From Candidatus Babelota bacterium (lineage in GTDB: Bacteria; Babelota; Babeliae; Babelales; Vermiphilaceae): 64,000 bases of DNA. A program made the translations under genes and the position numbers. Every line of letters starts with the position of its first letter. The stretch's first letter is position 1. The notes under the pieces were generated by a model, which was not told the DNA's origin, made no database searches, and worked only from the letters and a program-made list of their open reading frames with translations. The stretch is from contig RXKB01000023.1 in NCBI GenBank assembly GCA_003963225.1, forward strand, positions 39,684-103,683, given 5' to 3'. Shown piece after piece: positions 15,001 to 20,754 of the stretch.

Positions 15001-17685
15001 GGATTACGTGGATCTAGTATTAATTTTATAAATGCTATAGATCCTTCTTTTATTAGTGATAGAATAAAAGATATTAATAGTGTATATAGGACATGGGTAA
15101 CTTATAATCAAGATGTAGATAACTTAAAAAATATTTACAAGCTATTTACTGGTATGAAGTATCCTGATTCATTGCCAGTTATTACACATTATATAAAAGA
15201 TGATAAATATAAAACTAGTAATAACCAGGTAAATAGAGAAAATTTAGAAGCTGACTTAGCAGTCATGGATAATAATACTTTCCATGATTATATTATATCT
15301 ACAGATAATGAAAAGAAAGCTAACTTGCCTTTCCTTGTTAGAGAAACGGAAACTAAAAACATTTTACAGCAAACTTTTCTAGTAAAAGTTGCAGTTGTTT
15401 CTAATGGTACAAATGCTTATGGTTTGTATCAACGTTTTAAATATGGTGAAGTTATTCTCACAGATAGGCCTTATAAGTTAACTGATCACTTTAGAACTGA
15501 TAAACCAACTATTAAATTTAAAGCTAGTTCTGAATATGATATACATACTAAAACAGTTGTAGATGATAATGATAAAGAACATCCTAATGAATTTACGATA
15601 CCATATAATGAAAAATTTCATACAGATCGATTAATGAAAGAGTATGTTTATGGTGTATATGCTTCAGATACAGTTAGACATACAGTATCTTTATTACGTA
15701 TAATGAATATTGATTTATATAAAACAGATAAGGAAATAACATTTAGAGTAATTGAGGACAATATAGGGTATAAACAACAAAATGAGAATGGAGAATGGGA
15801 AGATATACCATCTCAAGAAATTACAAATAAGGAGTTATTTGAAAATAAGAAGTCTAGATATAAGTATACTTATCGAAAGAATGATGATTCTGTTACTAAC
15901 TTTAAGAAAAATGAAGTTAATGTATATATCTCAAATGATGAAAATTTACCAATTAAGGGTCAAGTGAAGCAAGCTTTTGGCGAAGTAGTGGATGCTGATA
16001 AGAAAAGAAAAAATTCTAAGATAATTAAGATAGGTGAATATGGAATTGTTGGAAGATCTAATACTATAAATGAGGGTAGGAAAGGAAAAGGTTTTGGATT
16101 AGCTTTTAATAGAATAGATAATGGTGTTGAGAGAGTAGGTACTATGTCTGATATGAAAAAAGCTTTTACTTCCTTAATTCTTTCAGCTAAAAATAATCCT
16201 GAATTAACTTTTAAACTTACACTTAGAAATGTAAGTGATTTATATAAATTCGGATTAAATGAAATGGCTAAAGCTTTATTGGATACAAATATGCCAATAC
16301 CTTCTAATATAGAAGTTAACTTATCTTTCCATGAAGAATTAAAAAAACAAATAACTAAAAAGAAGCTTGGTAATATATTTGAGTTTGAAGATTTATTAGA
16401 TGAAGACGTTAGAAGTAAGTTTACGGATTTACAAATTTGGAAGAGTATAAAATCTAATTTTAGAGGTGTTGATAATTGGCGGGAAGAATTGGTTAAAAGT
16501 ATTTATAATACAGAAGACCCTACTGTCGAACAAACTGCAAAAATCCTTACATTAATAGATGAAATACAACTAGGTGCAATTAATGCTCTCAAGAAAGATA
16601 CAGAGACAGATGAAATTTCATATAGTATGAAGTCTTCAAATCCAAATATTTCAAATCTTTTAAATTTATTGTTAACTGATTTAGTAGAGGATAAGGCTAA
16701 AGAAATTAAAAAGAATTGTGAAGGGTCTGGAGGACTTACAGCAGAATCTGGATTAACAATTGGATTCACTCCAGGATCTAAATGGTCTTTAGTTAAAGAT
16801 CTTAAAGGTCCTTCACATGCACAAGGTGGCATAGATTTATCTATTGATAATGGAAGAGTTATGTACTCAAATGGAAATACTAAATTTCATGCAGCTAATG
16901 GATTAGTATTACCAGCAAATACTCCTGATCCTCTTTTGGGGAATATAGCAAACACAATAAATTTACCAGAAATTGAAATTACGGCTAAAAGAACTTTGTT
17001 AGATAATTTAAAAGGAGGTGTTAGAAAGATTAAAAATAATGTAACTAATACAATAAATAAAATTCCAAATTATTTGATGGATGCTGTAGAACAAACAAAG
17101 AACTTTGTAACTCATCCAAAAGTTCCTCAAAGCAATGTAGGATATTATATGAAGGAGTATTCATCTTTAGCAGCTGCACCATTAAATGCTAGACTTTTAA
17201 TTGCGGATATTCTAGGAAATCATAAACCCATTACTGAAAGAGATTTAACTGATCAAGAGTTAGAAGCATTAAGAAATGTAGCTAATACAGCTATGAAAAA
17301 AGGACATTCATACATAAAATACCCTGATTACAGTTCTGGAAATAGTAATATAAAACAAGCAAATAATCCAGAAAGTAGTTTACAGTTTTTAAAAAATCAA
17401 TTTGATCCAGAATATAGAATAAAAACTGCTATAGGTCAAGCAAACATAGAAATTAATGATAGAGACACTTTCGTAGTAGATAAATATAATTTTAATGATG
17501 CTGGAAAAAAATCTTTAAAAGAGATTTTAGCTATACAAAATGGTAGTCCTTATAGTGCTGTAAGAGGTCTTGCATCTTTGATGGGATCACCTGAGGGAGA
17601 AGGAGCGCCAATTAAAATTAAATTAAATAAGAAAAAACAGAAATCTATACCATTGCAAAATAGATGGGATTTAATAACTGATTAA
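1..17685 (+). CDS. Giant virion RNA polymerase polyprotein with SF1 helicase and zincin motifs (5' partial)
   Basis: The frame is open from base 1, so the true start lies upstream; residue numbers below count from the TTG at 37 (5882 codons). An SF1 helicase core is visible: Walker A GVLGSGKS (1413-1420), Walker B VVDEA (1484-1488), motif III GDMSQ (1522-1526) and a motif VI-like TSIGRAK near 1700. A zincin metalloprotease motif HELIH has H2581, E2582 and H2585. The motif DFDVD (4270-4274) matches the metal-binding DxDxD of the YonO-like/crAss-phage virion RNA polymerase. The first 100 residues contain hydrophobic Gly/Ala-rich stretches. By family knowledge such proteins are packaged in the virion and transcribe early genes after entry; proteolytic maturation by the zincin domain is inference. 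The C terminus (about 5594-5652) carries an AQGG...ITAKR module shared with the gene at 18016. The gene leads the late block. Confidence 0.88.
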   Translation, partial: GNQNNWERFGNALVNFPIKVAAKTLQTGASIGGGIYELGKKLAPGVSGDIIKGLSDNPVLNAIRDFENRVDESVLPVYTDRYYDESNAIGKLGSFSWWAKDFADGAAFAASAWLTGYGATALTGKLGSISTALQEANLSNASIKSVANYAGKALLKSKEFTGLGSKHLLTGLVNTSFEAGSEAYDASKQVSDYYDALIEQAKEFKQLDKVEKLQKEKESNAAAARDSTFMYNALLLGVTNTLGEAKWFLGNDAAIYNKLKTKLISANISQAEKTAIEQTIQSLGKPRLLKGFWNGVKNEAFVEENFQSAIQNRFFNKYTRPGGADKDSLEDHAVDLASIVYQSVRNAAGFVGNTLSILPNAVGMDVRGIQTAPHSPEDEASQAMFAATGLGGSMSSYSEMRDHKQKQAFIEKYGERALAFKNIVDIANKHFVENMTQPLNMYDHTITDAEGNVKTKKIPIDPATGKISINPQAIANANQRNSNIMESHRIAQEAILDQDVVGFERNRRRTIAEWAYDLMSLAGYSIEEDELDAILDSIPMFQDDVMDALEEKDILQKNKSKLREYALDLKKQFNKTVKIKDLIPAKTKEELSLLNEDELEEYNKQRRETNLQMSISNDVLRTHFYVDTSLEALLDADPDLVKYSQDTVADENVLKSLSPEQGGRYLDLIELNSIKSDLEQGDKSTTKKIITDQLSRQLRNKEAFEKAKKDIANLDLDISKESDETKKAEMLGKRSAIIKKFNAESYLNDEANKLEGFSSVAALVDSVGEKTIVSQYNVSDTKSRKVGAPRLYSTKNTPGIAAINEGRLVSEKVYERLLTPINQKLDNSNLTIEELEVISQEISDIIDKFGYVTIGSKALYDIINKLEEKYIPFTTELSEALHEIVLAIEGTTENLLEWLNRMPNFAGDEENLSYGLEIIRNAFAEIDDNLSAIEKTEAFTNTLNKFFSDLAINLNVEFQNPPQSFLELFNQLLSKIENGEIDLNVFPSIVNAIDTTSSNLKKDIQDMQTNFTYLANKTLSKDQILNDITNNENYEKNPQQFNLTSVFEKMFNDEDQKTLSKFTNFLRWIQSDGGLDFQDPKSIAELFTDLFGTELGENGVDDFTNLDLVNNVLRFLEKAAEAYRIRTDVSDTFRETMLNRIKELQELYKIIQVKTQYNISKQDAKNQLYLDFKTEGVFKVFGFDAGKNPDPNNELIQLLNEVLSDTDKKALEELEYQKGENSFSNLLGLLSLAKASFTSEQAEKFTKILEDIENSIIEKFLTENPGIGKAWVKQIRDKKLNGLYDTFNLFASTLLKNPTKEFISPFYELPQSALFQIFEHGSYIEAILRIDKDVNSGLLTAEQGNILYKYVTEIIQPLNGLKDLKNILGSSLSYLDLKTEVEKIASELGINLSQQQFATAMDMLLFLSTSNTDEKSMGYAAVLNGVLGSGKSTITGIILKTFNKLNKDSKLDRIKGVGHVENSAENINKHIDSSRKDLTTLDKVTAEYLKTVDILVVDEAFAFSNTDIAKLHTLVLAENKTRSDKNKIKVLFLGDMSQNKIEEDHVLLTYKGLSGLSKSIEDNYSINRISPLATIYRSNISSIVDALMKFKDIREEVPVIDTLSNISSLQEYDANSLGVTSINSQTLPTFLANRPTNREAIIIVNNNNAVNTFINQLKAVTSKTLEELNIKVLSYYNVQSLTTDEVYILLDKNEKDHIGKSFTDKAFNTAMYTSIGRAKFFVGISSNSVIVHSNKQDIDTSLDLGEEVKDKLKKSREKIEEGFANAAERYFGVKKENKEKEKEKPIVKKDEKEEEDTSSLESSMDIEDTSTGDEEDIDVDEQGIEVEPVDNIEDIIPDVKSELPFLTLEEISKLHEEGHLPLQDVTNQAIKNILDDLPQGKIMAKIIAIRDDETVDPKRQIRYVVVAADRSGRYYAIAQLNEEEINSSFAHIPEAAKGKGIVSFNSGMKAIPAKDVIQEIEIKNLQKATYSYVDNEADKVPADFEDIIMTWITGFYGTDMKSASDALFGGKPVAKENIDWSKFSTEVVTYALFNRYKLGERGFHPDNIIGSVVLSIKGYNLKSKNALPQIIILSQAPANSLTTNSLVDGNLTNPWFEKTIRPIIDFTKAIKELENIFLEDAFVEANTKGKKLYLGDGHKTLNTDIIDEFAKLGYEYFTPGLPLRSNAIDILRKILSSENVEFNSDKLTDEDMSKLIRHLDTVIKMLYTEKTKDLVIQNTEEAIEDAKRIFGNNYTLDFEQVVGKQKNYVKVRILDVDGNLSNAEVPIHSLGGTEVTKAWNRFANGVGNSKFKGFQLTTLSKENAEGAEKRFLSPKSLLSLRHGSKTRADGSTKLSLTGLIKYRFRLAVLGDPKSEPHVQNVDPKTLETLQTAMQDFINSEFKDRQFQMSNEKIIEGLKKVYPEEVKELLDSVVSNEAVPITSKVLEQITQIIPGVPVVLDNGKVMRLHTDSSVSAVSLANKDARTTIQSKLTSGFKGYMPPSITLVNNEVSEEATLAKADDYVKSMVGKEDTKESGYKKLTDKQKANLKKKFDNTPLSWLANLIFPHLGNVRIYIDESGNLDINGLSVTYLDKDTKDPIIVLSKNYDLEVLAHELIHALTLRSLHDPKTAAEIQFAKRIKRLQELFEERATKVTGIALKDIYQNTLSQIDVKEFIANLSNPLFVQAAQQIKIKQKGGISNLLKEIVKAIVDLFGLSSKENPNIYELTVKSLTDFLSNPIEENTKPVEPVGDNDKERLENKILELDTRYENDLNNEDYLFKKDIIKDVIEQIDKGTPIGKETIDDLLAFGMSKKVNKNPGSEEGRFERAKLENISLLKKEFEVSKSISSIETFNTALFLIKKQMYLEMENSIVDSIPVSYLEAKQSTFKILSAQYGDLLKQFREETENVLGSRAKHVLDENIPSLDNINILDLEYFYDKLIDKYNKLPIDSIQHDILGKIYSATLIDLKNLMLKYQIKLVALETISKNNNNIYNKTIRYIFNNWAIFPKENTDANLASEIQDNDERNLVSSFTESLKTYLSLIPIRDESGDIISFVLPKTAIKTLFELFENTIDFTELNTPEVLRRTLIRLRDTGLNTKEDIAIFNKLIQTIGDFTSQEDLPKNITVFVDSFSNNVDSFQNSFYVIETINPAEDINLEGFTVEEAKHIYGDKVKITQYSSFKNFNIEAHPGLNMEQAIKMFLRSKSFNDLANIKSYLGSATNVSYLEIDEKTKFNFGEDKGDFSLTRLSRVSKKVVSSYKTKTKEHLINNLISLLSGSPVLINEKLVSINAKNFDTTFKPIASRILTATSTNSKVAALKQLLKLFNLEHILNFDDQVINADQGEFSTLLNETITSFKAFFESLTNQTSELHNVFKLSDPEILKNGNIDLRSLEEDVRIAFVNSQSADIFISRLSNLASRHVQVKSLNAIKTSDGKILIDYIPTSSYRQVLKDLKKPPTQRRYVNSPFFQNNIFVNGVNTVVDGSTRILLKKSGNYFTLANRFSPGKRLELMVNDLFFSQIEKSNEYYQTLYQQGEATKSETPKIKYLDLNNILDALDTMLLQLNNLDPNITSKKSYNHKQRLGFTVYDRAKKIVGDGDLTSKEYRDELKKEILKAFYEEAKSLNEDFRKKQLHVNDSIPQVYKKIKNTYTSQNLNDVFKEFFSKLVKEDELSSVDDLKAFKAHSRTFKETNYPEEKEFTYMLFAFVANNYVNSFGLSQLAYGDLNQWGSLSNLGKRAQLSASPGYYGVIHDTFGLPKQAHILMVNDVLTSGSQYHELLEKFNLDLTKQFNILHQISNATLNKQRGLEASEYDTIERTDGTLFVTPKFYYKLQKGFGSGLNLKNVMKDQAFGWTEQRIADKEKVFNSLEDLKKYLGIERAVEGVHYIKESSTSNRELTINDVKIDKALAKRVDKLFESSRFADDILLTTNKPIEESKKYYAEYLKHVKKTEKTQTLDDFKNFVETYQIKTVEETENTFYPIKIVTSPIGLKNALIVLDDNFINENSHNPQSREDLRKLREFLDAAEFNGEPISMISFKSANKAPFDNAVDLFDSNGKLLENPQLDTNNGIVTMGMDLFKIQYNPFSTDTTTAVPRQLLHFLSTIENTQIATDTYTALAQLQNILYTDLFSSSSGRTKKLSKKEIIKLLNSSIKEGQDNFSVINAIQSGLSIDHPTIVQKVIGILGSMLNKSASRIRLPGGKLILRSDIGYTLPNNRKLGHGKTSNGTLYAETVIPKHFLNQSQIDAINRGENLFLTQGDMFGFRIPSGDLNAGILLKVVDFYESDSQSNIAIMPDLEIFKQGWDFDVDALFLLNYEEASTTYMSDSLKIQKGDIVGFEPNKKYDIEDNEQFLRSEIILLNEMTKVSQELAALKDTKKEKDVVKIIEVKDKLKQLKKLRISLLKNQVVSGIMRAYLDSTNNSRILDVTTLQIIKDSIEYLKNGDQDLYTPDNIEDPSFVRDNIAMYSNVNEAANAIGIYAKGSSVNAYISKTGRSGHNSSPKISNEARFTINNRLIKKFDTRINVFGQDSVVYTVNNKLLNAFLDALKNPEIFSIGFNGTNANMIDTALSVGMDFRDVLLIFNHPAVRKLYKNRSARDLFKALETYIIDSNGKYTKEFADLNVTTKELRDAYKADFNSIEDLINKQGQSIEEINSDNESEETVQDVDSSDVNVVEDSAEEESTVEKNIDLTTMNSSLLKMFMVLYKLNKVSESKFKLISLINLAQDKPTTIAQIFNWEESIRKVFKSEFLNDLLLKLEGLAGYKLNSQQYVEAINKAIASIRNSYIQEFDPETDTEAYKSILNPNFGIESEFILEKNPHLAVALVQTLTHIKNLKQNFAIFSPDAIKVVNSFVPKVNHAISTSGQAKQNGLFSLSDLLISSFASDIINTLATNIQKLTKTNRRMQDVVGIDAFSNNLVLMLQAVEKYESNEIMTNNYYNRNIFLENLIFKPGVPATIKTIETFTEYSFQLADYHKAFNDLAKFDFEEKFNEQGEFVGYTAVYNHTKTSSQLQHDLVTYATYKYGLRGSSINFINAIDPSFISDRIKDINSVYRTWVTYNQDVDNLKNIYKLFTGMKYPDSLPVITHYIKDDKYKTSNNQVNRENLEADLAVMDNNTFHDYIISTDNEKKANLPFLVRETETKNILQQTFLVKVAVVSNGTNAYGLYQRFKYGEVILTDRPYKLTDHFRTDKPTIKFKASSEYDIHTKTVVDDNDKEHPNEFTIPYNEKFHTDRLMKEYVYGVYASDTVRHTVSLLRIMNIDLYKTDKEITFRVIEDNIGYKQQNENGEWEDIPSQEITNKELFENKKSRYKYTYRKNDDSVTNFKKNEVNVYISNDENLPIKGQVKQAFGEVVDADKKRKNSKIIKIGEYGIVGRSNTINEGRKGKGFGLAFNRIDNGVERVGTMSDMKKAFTSLILSAKNNPELTFKLTLRNVSDLYKFGLNEMAKALLDTNMPIPSNIEVNLSFHEELKKQITKKKLGNIFEFEDLLDEDVRSKFTDLQIWKSIKSNFRGVDNWREELVKSIYNTEDPTVEQTAKILTLIDEIQLGAINALKKDTETDEISYSMKSSNPNISNLLNLLLTDLVEDKAKEIKKNCEGSGGLTAESGLTIGFTPGSKWSLVKDLKGPSHAQGGIDLSIDNGRVMYSNGNTKFHAANGLVLPANTPDPLLGNIANTINLPEIEITAKRTLLDNLKGGVRKIKNNVTNTINKIPNYLMDAVEQTKNFVTHPKVPQSNVGYYMKEYSSLAAAPLNARLLIADILGNHKPITERDLTDQELEALRNVANTAMKKGHSYIKYPDYSSGNSNIKQANNPESSLQFLKNQFDPEYRIKTAIGQANIEINDRDTFVVDKYNFNDAGKKSLKEILAIQNGSPYSAVRGLASLMGSPEGEGAPIKIKLNKKKQKSIPLQNRWDLITD

Positions 17686-17689
17686 AAAT

Positions 17690-18026
17690 ATGAAAACTAA
17701 AGTAGAAGCACAAGGTGGTGTTTATAGTATAAAAAATAATATTAATAATAAAATTTATATAGGATCAACCTCAAATTTTAAAAGAAACTGAAGAAAAACT
17801 ATCACTACATATGATTGAAACAAGAAAAAGCAAAGATTGGCCTATTTTTGTTGGAGAAAATAATCCAAATAGTAAATTTACAAATATACAAGTTTCCAAT
17901 ATTAAAGAAATGCTGCATGAAGGTATTAAGCAAAGTGACATTGCTAAAATGTTTAATGTTTCAAAAAGTTGTATTAATAAAATTTCTAAGAATAAAAGTT
18001 ATAAAAATATAAGACATGCGTATTAA
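17690..18026 (+). pseudogene. Degenerate GIY-YIG homing endonuclease
   Basis: An ATG at 17690 opens a frame whose first 35 codons contain GGVYSIKNN and KIYIGSTSNF, the two halves of a GIY-YIG nuclease motif, then hits TGA at a position where family members usually have Trp. Coding resumes in another frame near 17811, where the product ends in a helix-turn-helix (SDIAKMFNVSKSCINKI) typical of the DNA-binding tail of such enzymes. The middle of the nuclease domain is missing, so the gene is broken by a nonsense change plus a frameshift or deletion. It sits between two virion genes, and its first residues (MKTKVEAQGG) echo the start of the next gene (MRINAQGGE), suggesting insertion near that gene's 5' end. 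Confidence 0.72.
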
Positions 18027-20334
18027 TGCACAGGGAGGCGAGTTAGTATTACGAAATGAACATGGTGATACTATTATTGTACCACGAGAAAGAAGGAAAG
18101 AAGCTATGAAAGCTTTATTAAAAGATGATCATAGGGCTATAGATTCATTAGCTTTGCAGTTACCTAAGGCTGAATCTTATGCTGCTGGAGGTACTGTATT
18201 AGATGGACAAGATCCTCTAGAAGGTATGATGGGACCTGAAACAACTATCACAGCTAAAAGACCAGAAAAATCTATTGGTAATTTCTTTCAGAGATGGGGT
18301 CATGAACACTCTGAAAATCCTACATTTGGTAAAGATTCTTTTCTAGGTGCAATAGGCTCTGGAATAATGTCTTTGGCACAGTTACCACAAGCAGCAGCTA
18401 CGTATATGTTAGATCCTAAAGGAAATGTATTACCATCTAAAGCACTACAAGGAACACAAATTCAAAAAGATATAGAAATGTCCGCAGCTCAAGGAAATAT
18501 AGGAGCTAAGATATTAAAACGTCCTATAGTACAAGATATGTTATTAGATCCTTTATTACTAACAAGTGAAATAGCTAAAGGAGTTAGTAAAGGATCTGAA
18601 TTAATTAATGGTTTAAAAAAATCTGAATTAATTAATGACTTAGGAAATAAATATTTACCTAATGCTTATAAATTAAATCCTTATGCGTTCAGAACTTCTC
18701 CTGAAAATTTTTATAGACAGATAGATAATGTAACTTATAATGAAGGCTTGGAAAGTGGATTAATAAGAGGTAAACAAGATATTAACATGACTAAAGGCGA
18801 AGGAACTATTAATATAAATAAAGCCTTTGGTGATGATGCATATTATAATAAAGGGTCACTATATTATAAAAATAATAGTGATTTGCCATATTTATTTGAA
18901 GCAAAATTAGGTGAAGATAAGTTTATACCTAAAGTAAACGGTAGAACAAGAAAGTACACAACAGAAAACACATCTGTTAGAGTATCTAAAGAACCTTTGC
19001 CTATAAATGACCCTAATATCACAACTTATAAGAAAGATTGGCTAAAAGGATATAAAGAAGTTCCTAAACCTAAATCTACTTTATCTCCTATTTCTAAATC
19101 TTGGCAAATACAAGATCTACCTGGGCTACACTTACAATCTACTATGTCTAATGGACCTATTAGTAAGATAATAGAACCCAAGACAGGTTTAATAAATACA
19201 GAACAAGCATTAGCCATTATAGCTAAGGAATCAGGAGGTAACGATAAAGTTGCTTTAATTAAACAAGGACTAGGAGAAAATATTCCTAAGAAGATGGATT
19301 TTAATGATTTTAGAAAAACTGTTCAAGACCAACTTATTCCTTTAGAAAGACAATTTGCTATACATAGTAGTGATTATGGAATAGAGAGATTAGGTTACTC
19401 ACCAAAATTACAAGGTAGTGTTTTTAATAGATTTCAAACTTTTATGAATACACCTGTGTCTGATTTGGGGAAATCACGTGTACTAGAAAACCAAACATTA
19501 ATTTTAGGTAATAAAGGTAAATTTGGTAGAGGTTCTTCTGCTCATAGTAATCCTGAAGAAACACTTGGTCATGCACACTTTTTAAGAGATGCTGAAACAC
19601 CTGATGTATTAACAGTAACACAAATACAATCAGATGCTTTTCAAGGTACTCATAGAATAATACCTAAAACACAACAGGAAGCATTAGAAAAAGTAAATAA
19701 ATTAAAAGAGGAAAGTGTAGAAATAAAAAGTATGTTTGGAGATGGCAAAGAAAGTTCTAATGCTGTTTTAGCTAATTATGAAAAACACTTACAATTAGAT
19801 GAAGCATCTGCTAAAAACTTTACACAAAAACAATTATTAGATAAAAACCATCAAGAAAGATATTTACAAGAACTTGTAGATTATGCAGGTAAAAGAGGAG
19901 ATGTAAATAAAGTAAGAGTACCTACTTCTGAAACTGCCGCTAAAATTCAAGGGTACAGTAAACAAGTCCAAACAGGAGATAACACGCCTGGTTTTGCTCA
20001 ATTACAAGAAGATTTAAGTATTGCAGTTAGAACAAGTAATGAACAAGAAGTAAATAGATTAATGAAACTACATGATGAAATGTTGAATACTCCTTATAAA
20101 TCTTATTCATCAGAACATCAAACCATTCTTAAAAAATATAAAGACAATCCTAAAATTATTAAGAAACTCTTTGGAGAAGAACCTAAGGTAGTAACAGATA
20201 GTAAAGGTAATACTTGGTATGAATTTGATATACCTAAAAAGTTTAAAGAAGGTAAAGGGGAAATAAAAGCATTATCAACTCTTGGAGCTACTTTAGGAGT
20301 TAAACAAATAATAGATAATAATAAACAACAATAA
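18016..20334 (+). CDS. Large virion-associated protein, 772 aa
   Basis: ATG at 18016 overlaps the end of the endonuclease remnant by 11 bases. The N terminus has the AQGGELVL segment and, near residue 75, ETTITAKRP, both echoed at the C terminus of the giant polymerase protein. A hydrophobic Ala-rich stretch follows (about 110-135). The C-terminal half carries ETLGHAHF and TQIQSD, then SETAAKIQGYS and a final DSKGNTWYEFDI. These match a pattern I recognise from large internal or polyvalent phage proteins (GH.RF, EIQSD, ETAAKIEG, D..G..W.E), but I cannot assign an enzymatic role. Position directly after the virion polymerase suggests an internal virion protein. Confidence 0.7.
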   Translation: MRINAQGGELVLRNEHGDTIIVPRERRKEAMKALLKDDHRAIDSLALQLPKAESYAAGGTVLDGQDPLEGMMGPETTITAKRPEKSIGNFFQRWGHEHSENPTFGKDSFLGAIGSGIMSLAQLPQAAATYMLDPKGNVLPSKALQGTQIQKDIEMSAAQGNIGAKILKRPIVQDMLLDPLLLTSEIAKGVSKGSELINGLKKSELINDLGNKYLPNAYKLNPYAFRTSPENFYRQIDNVTYNEGLESGLIRGKQDINMTKGEGTININKAFGDDAYYNKGSLYYKNNSDLPYLFEAKLGEDKFIPKVNGRTRKYTTENTSVRVSKEPLPINDPNITTYKKDWLKGYKEVPKPKSTLSPISKSWQIQDLPGLHLQSTMSNGPISKIIEPKTGLINTEQALAIIAKESGGNDKVALIKQGLGENIPKKMDFNDFRKTVQDQLIPLERQFAIHSSDYGIERLGYSPKLQGSVFNRFQTFMNTPVSDLGKSRVLENQTLILGNKGKFGRGSSAHSNPEETLGHAHFLRDAETPDVLTVTQIQSDAFQGTHRIIPKTQQEALEKVNKLKEESVEIKSMFGDGKESSNAVLANYEKHLQLDEASAKNFTQKQLLDKNHQERYLQELVDYAGKRGDVNKVRVPTSETAAKIQGYSKQVQTGDNTPGFAQLQEDLSIAVRTSNEQEVNRLMKLHDEMLNTPYKSYSSEHQTILKKYKDNPKIIKKLFGEEPKVVTDSKGNTWYEFDIPKKFKEGKGEIKALSTLGATLGVKQIIDNNKQQ

Positions 20335-20335
20335 T

Positions 20336-20749
20336 ATGGCATACACATTAGCAAATGAGGAAGAATACGAATCTCCTCAAGAAAAGAAAACAGAAAATTC
20401 AATAGCATACGTTCTATCTTGTATGATGGAACTAAGAGATAACGCACATATAGCACATCTTCAATCTCGATCTTATGCAGAACATATAGCTTTAAATGAA
20501 TTATACGATGCTATACCTGATTTATTTGATGGTCTAGCAGAATCTTGGCAAGGTAAATATGGAATCATTTCTGGTTACCATGCACCTGTGATTCAAGAAG
20601 GTATGAATTTTATCGACTATCTTAAATCTAAGGTAGAAGAAGTAAATGAGTTTAGAAAAACTGTAAAAGATACTTACATTCAAAATCAACTAGATACTAT
20701 AGTAGAAACATTCTCTGGTATCCTATATAAATTACAATACTTAAAATAA
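20336..20749 (+). CDS. Ferritin-like (DUF5856-type) small protein
   Basis: The 137-residue protein starts one base after the preceding stop. It has an all-helical pattern with LRDNAHIAHLQSRSYAEHIA, LNELYDAIPDLFDGL and ESWQGKYG. This layout of conserved His, Glu and Asp on helices resembles the Dps/ferritin-like proteins seen in several tailed phages (DUF5856). No metal-binding activity can be proved from the sequence; the usual Fe-site pattern is only partly present. It lies inside the late block, so a virion or late role is likely. Confidence 0.6.
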   Translation: MAYTLANEEEYESPQEKKTENSIAYVLSCMMELRDNAHIAHLQSRSYAEHIALNELYDAIPDLFDGLAESWQGKYGIISGYHAPVIQEGMNFIDYLKSKVEEVNEFRKTVKDTYIQNQLDTIVETFSGILYKLQYLK

Positions 20750-20754
20750 ACTAA

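Noticed and set aside
16503..16832. Minus-strand frame of 109 codons
   Set aside because: Antisense to the well-formed C terminus of the giant protein; no recognisable domain.
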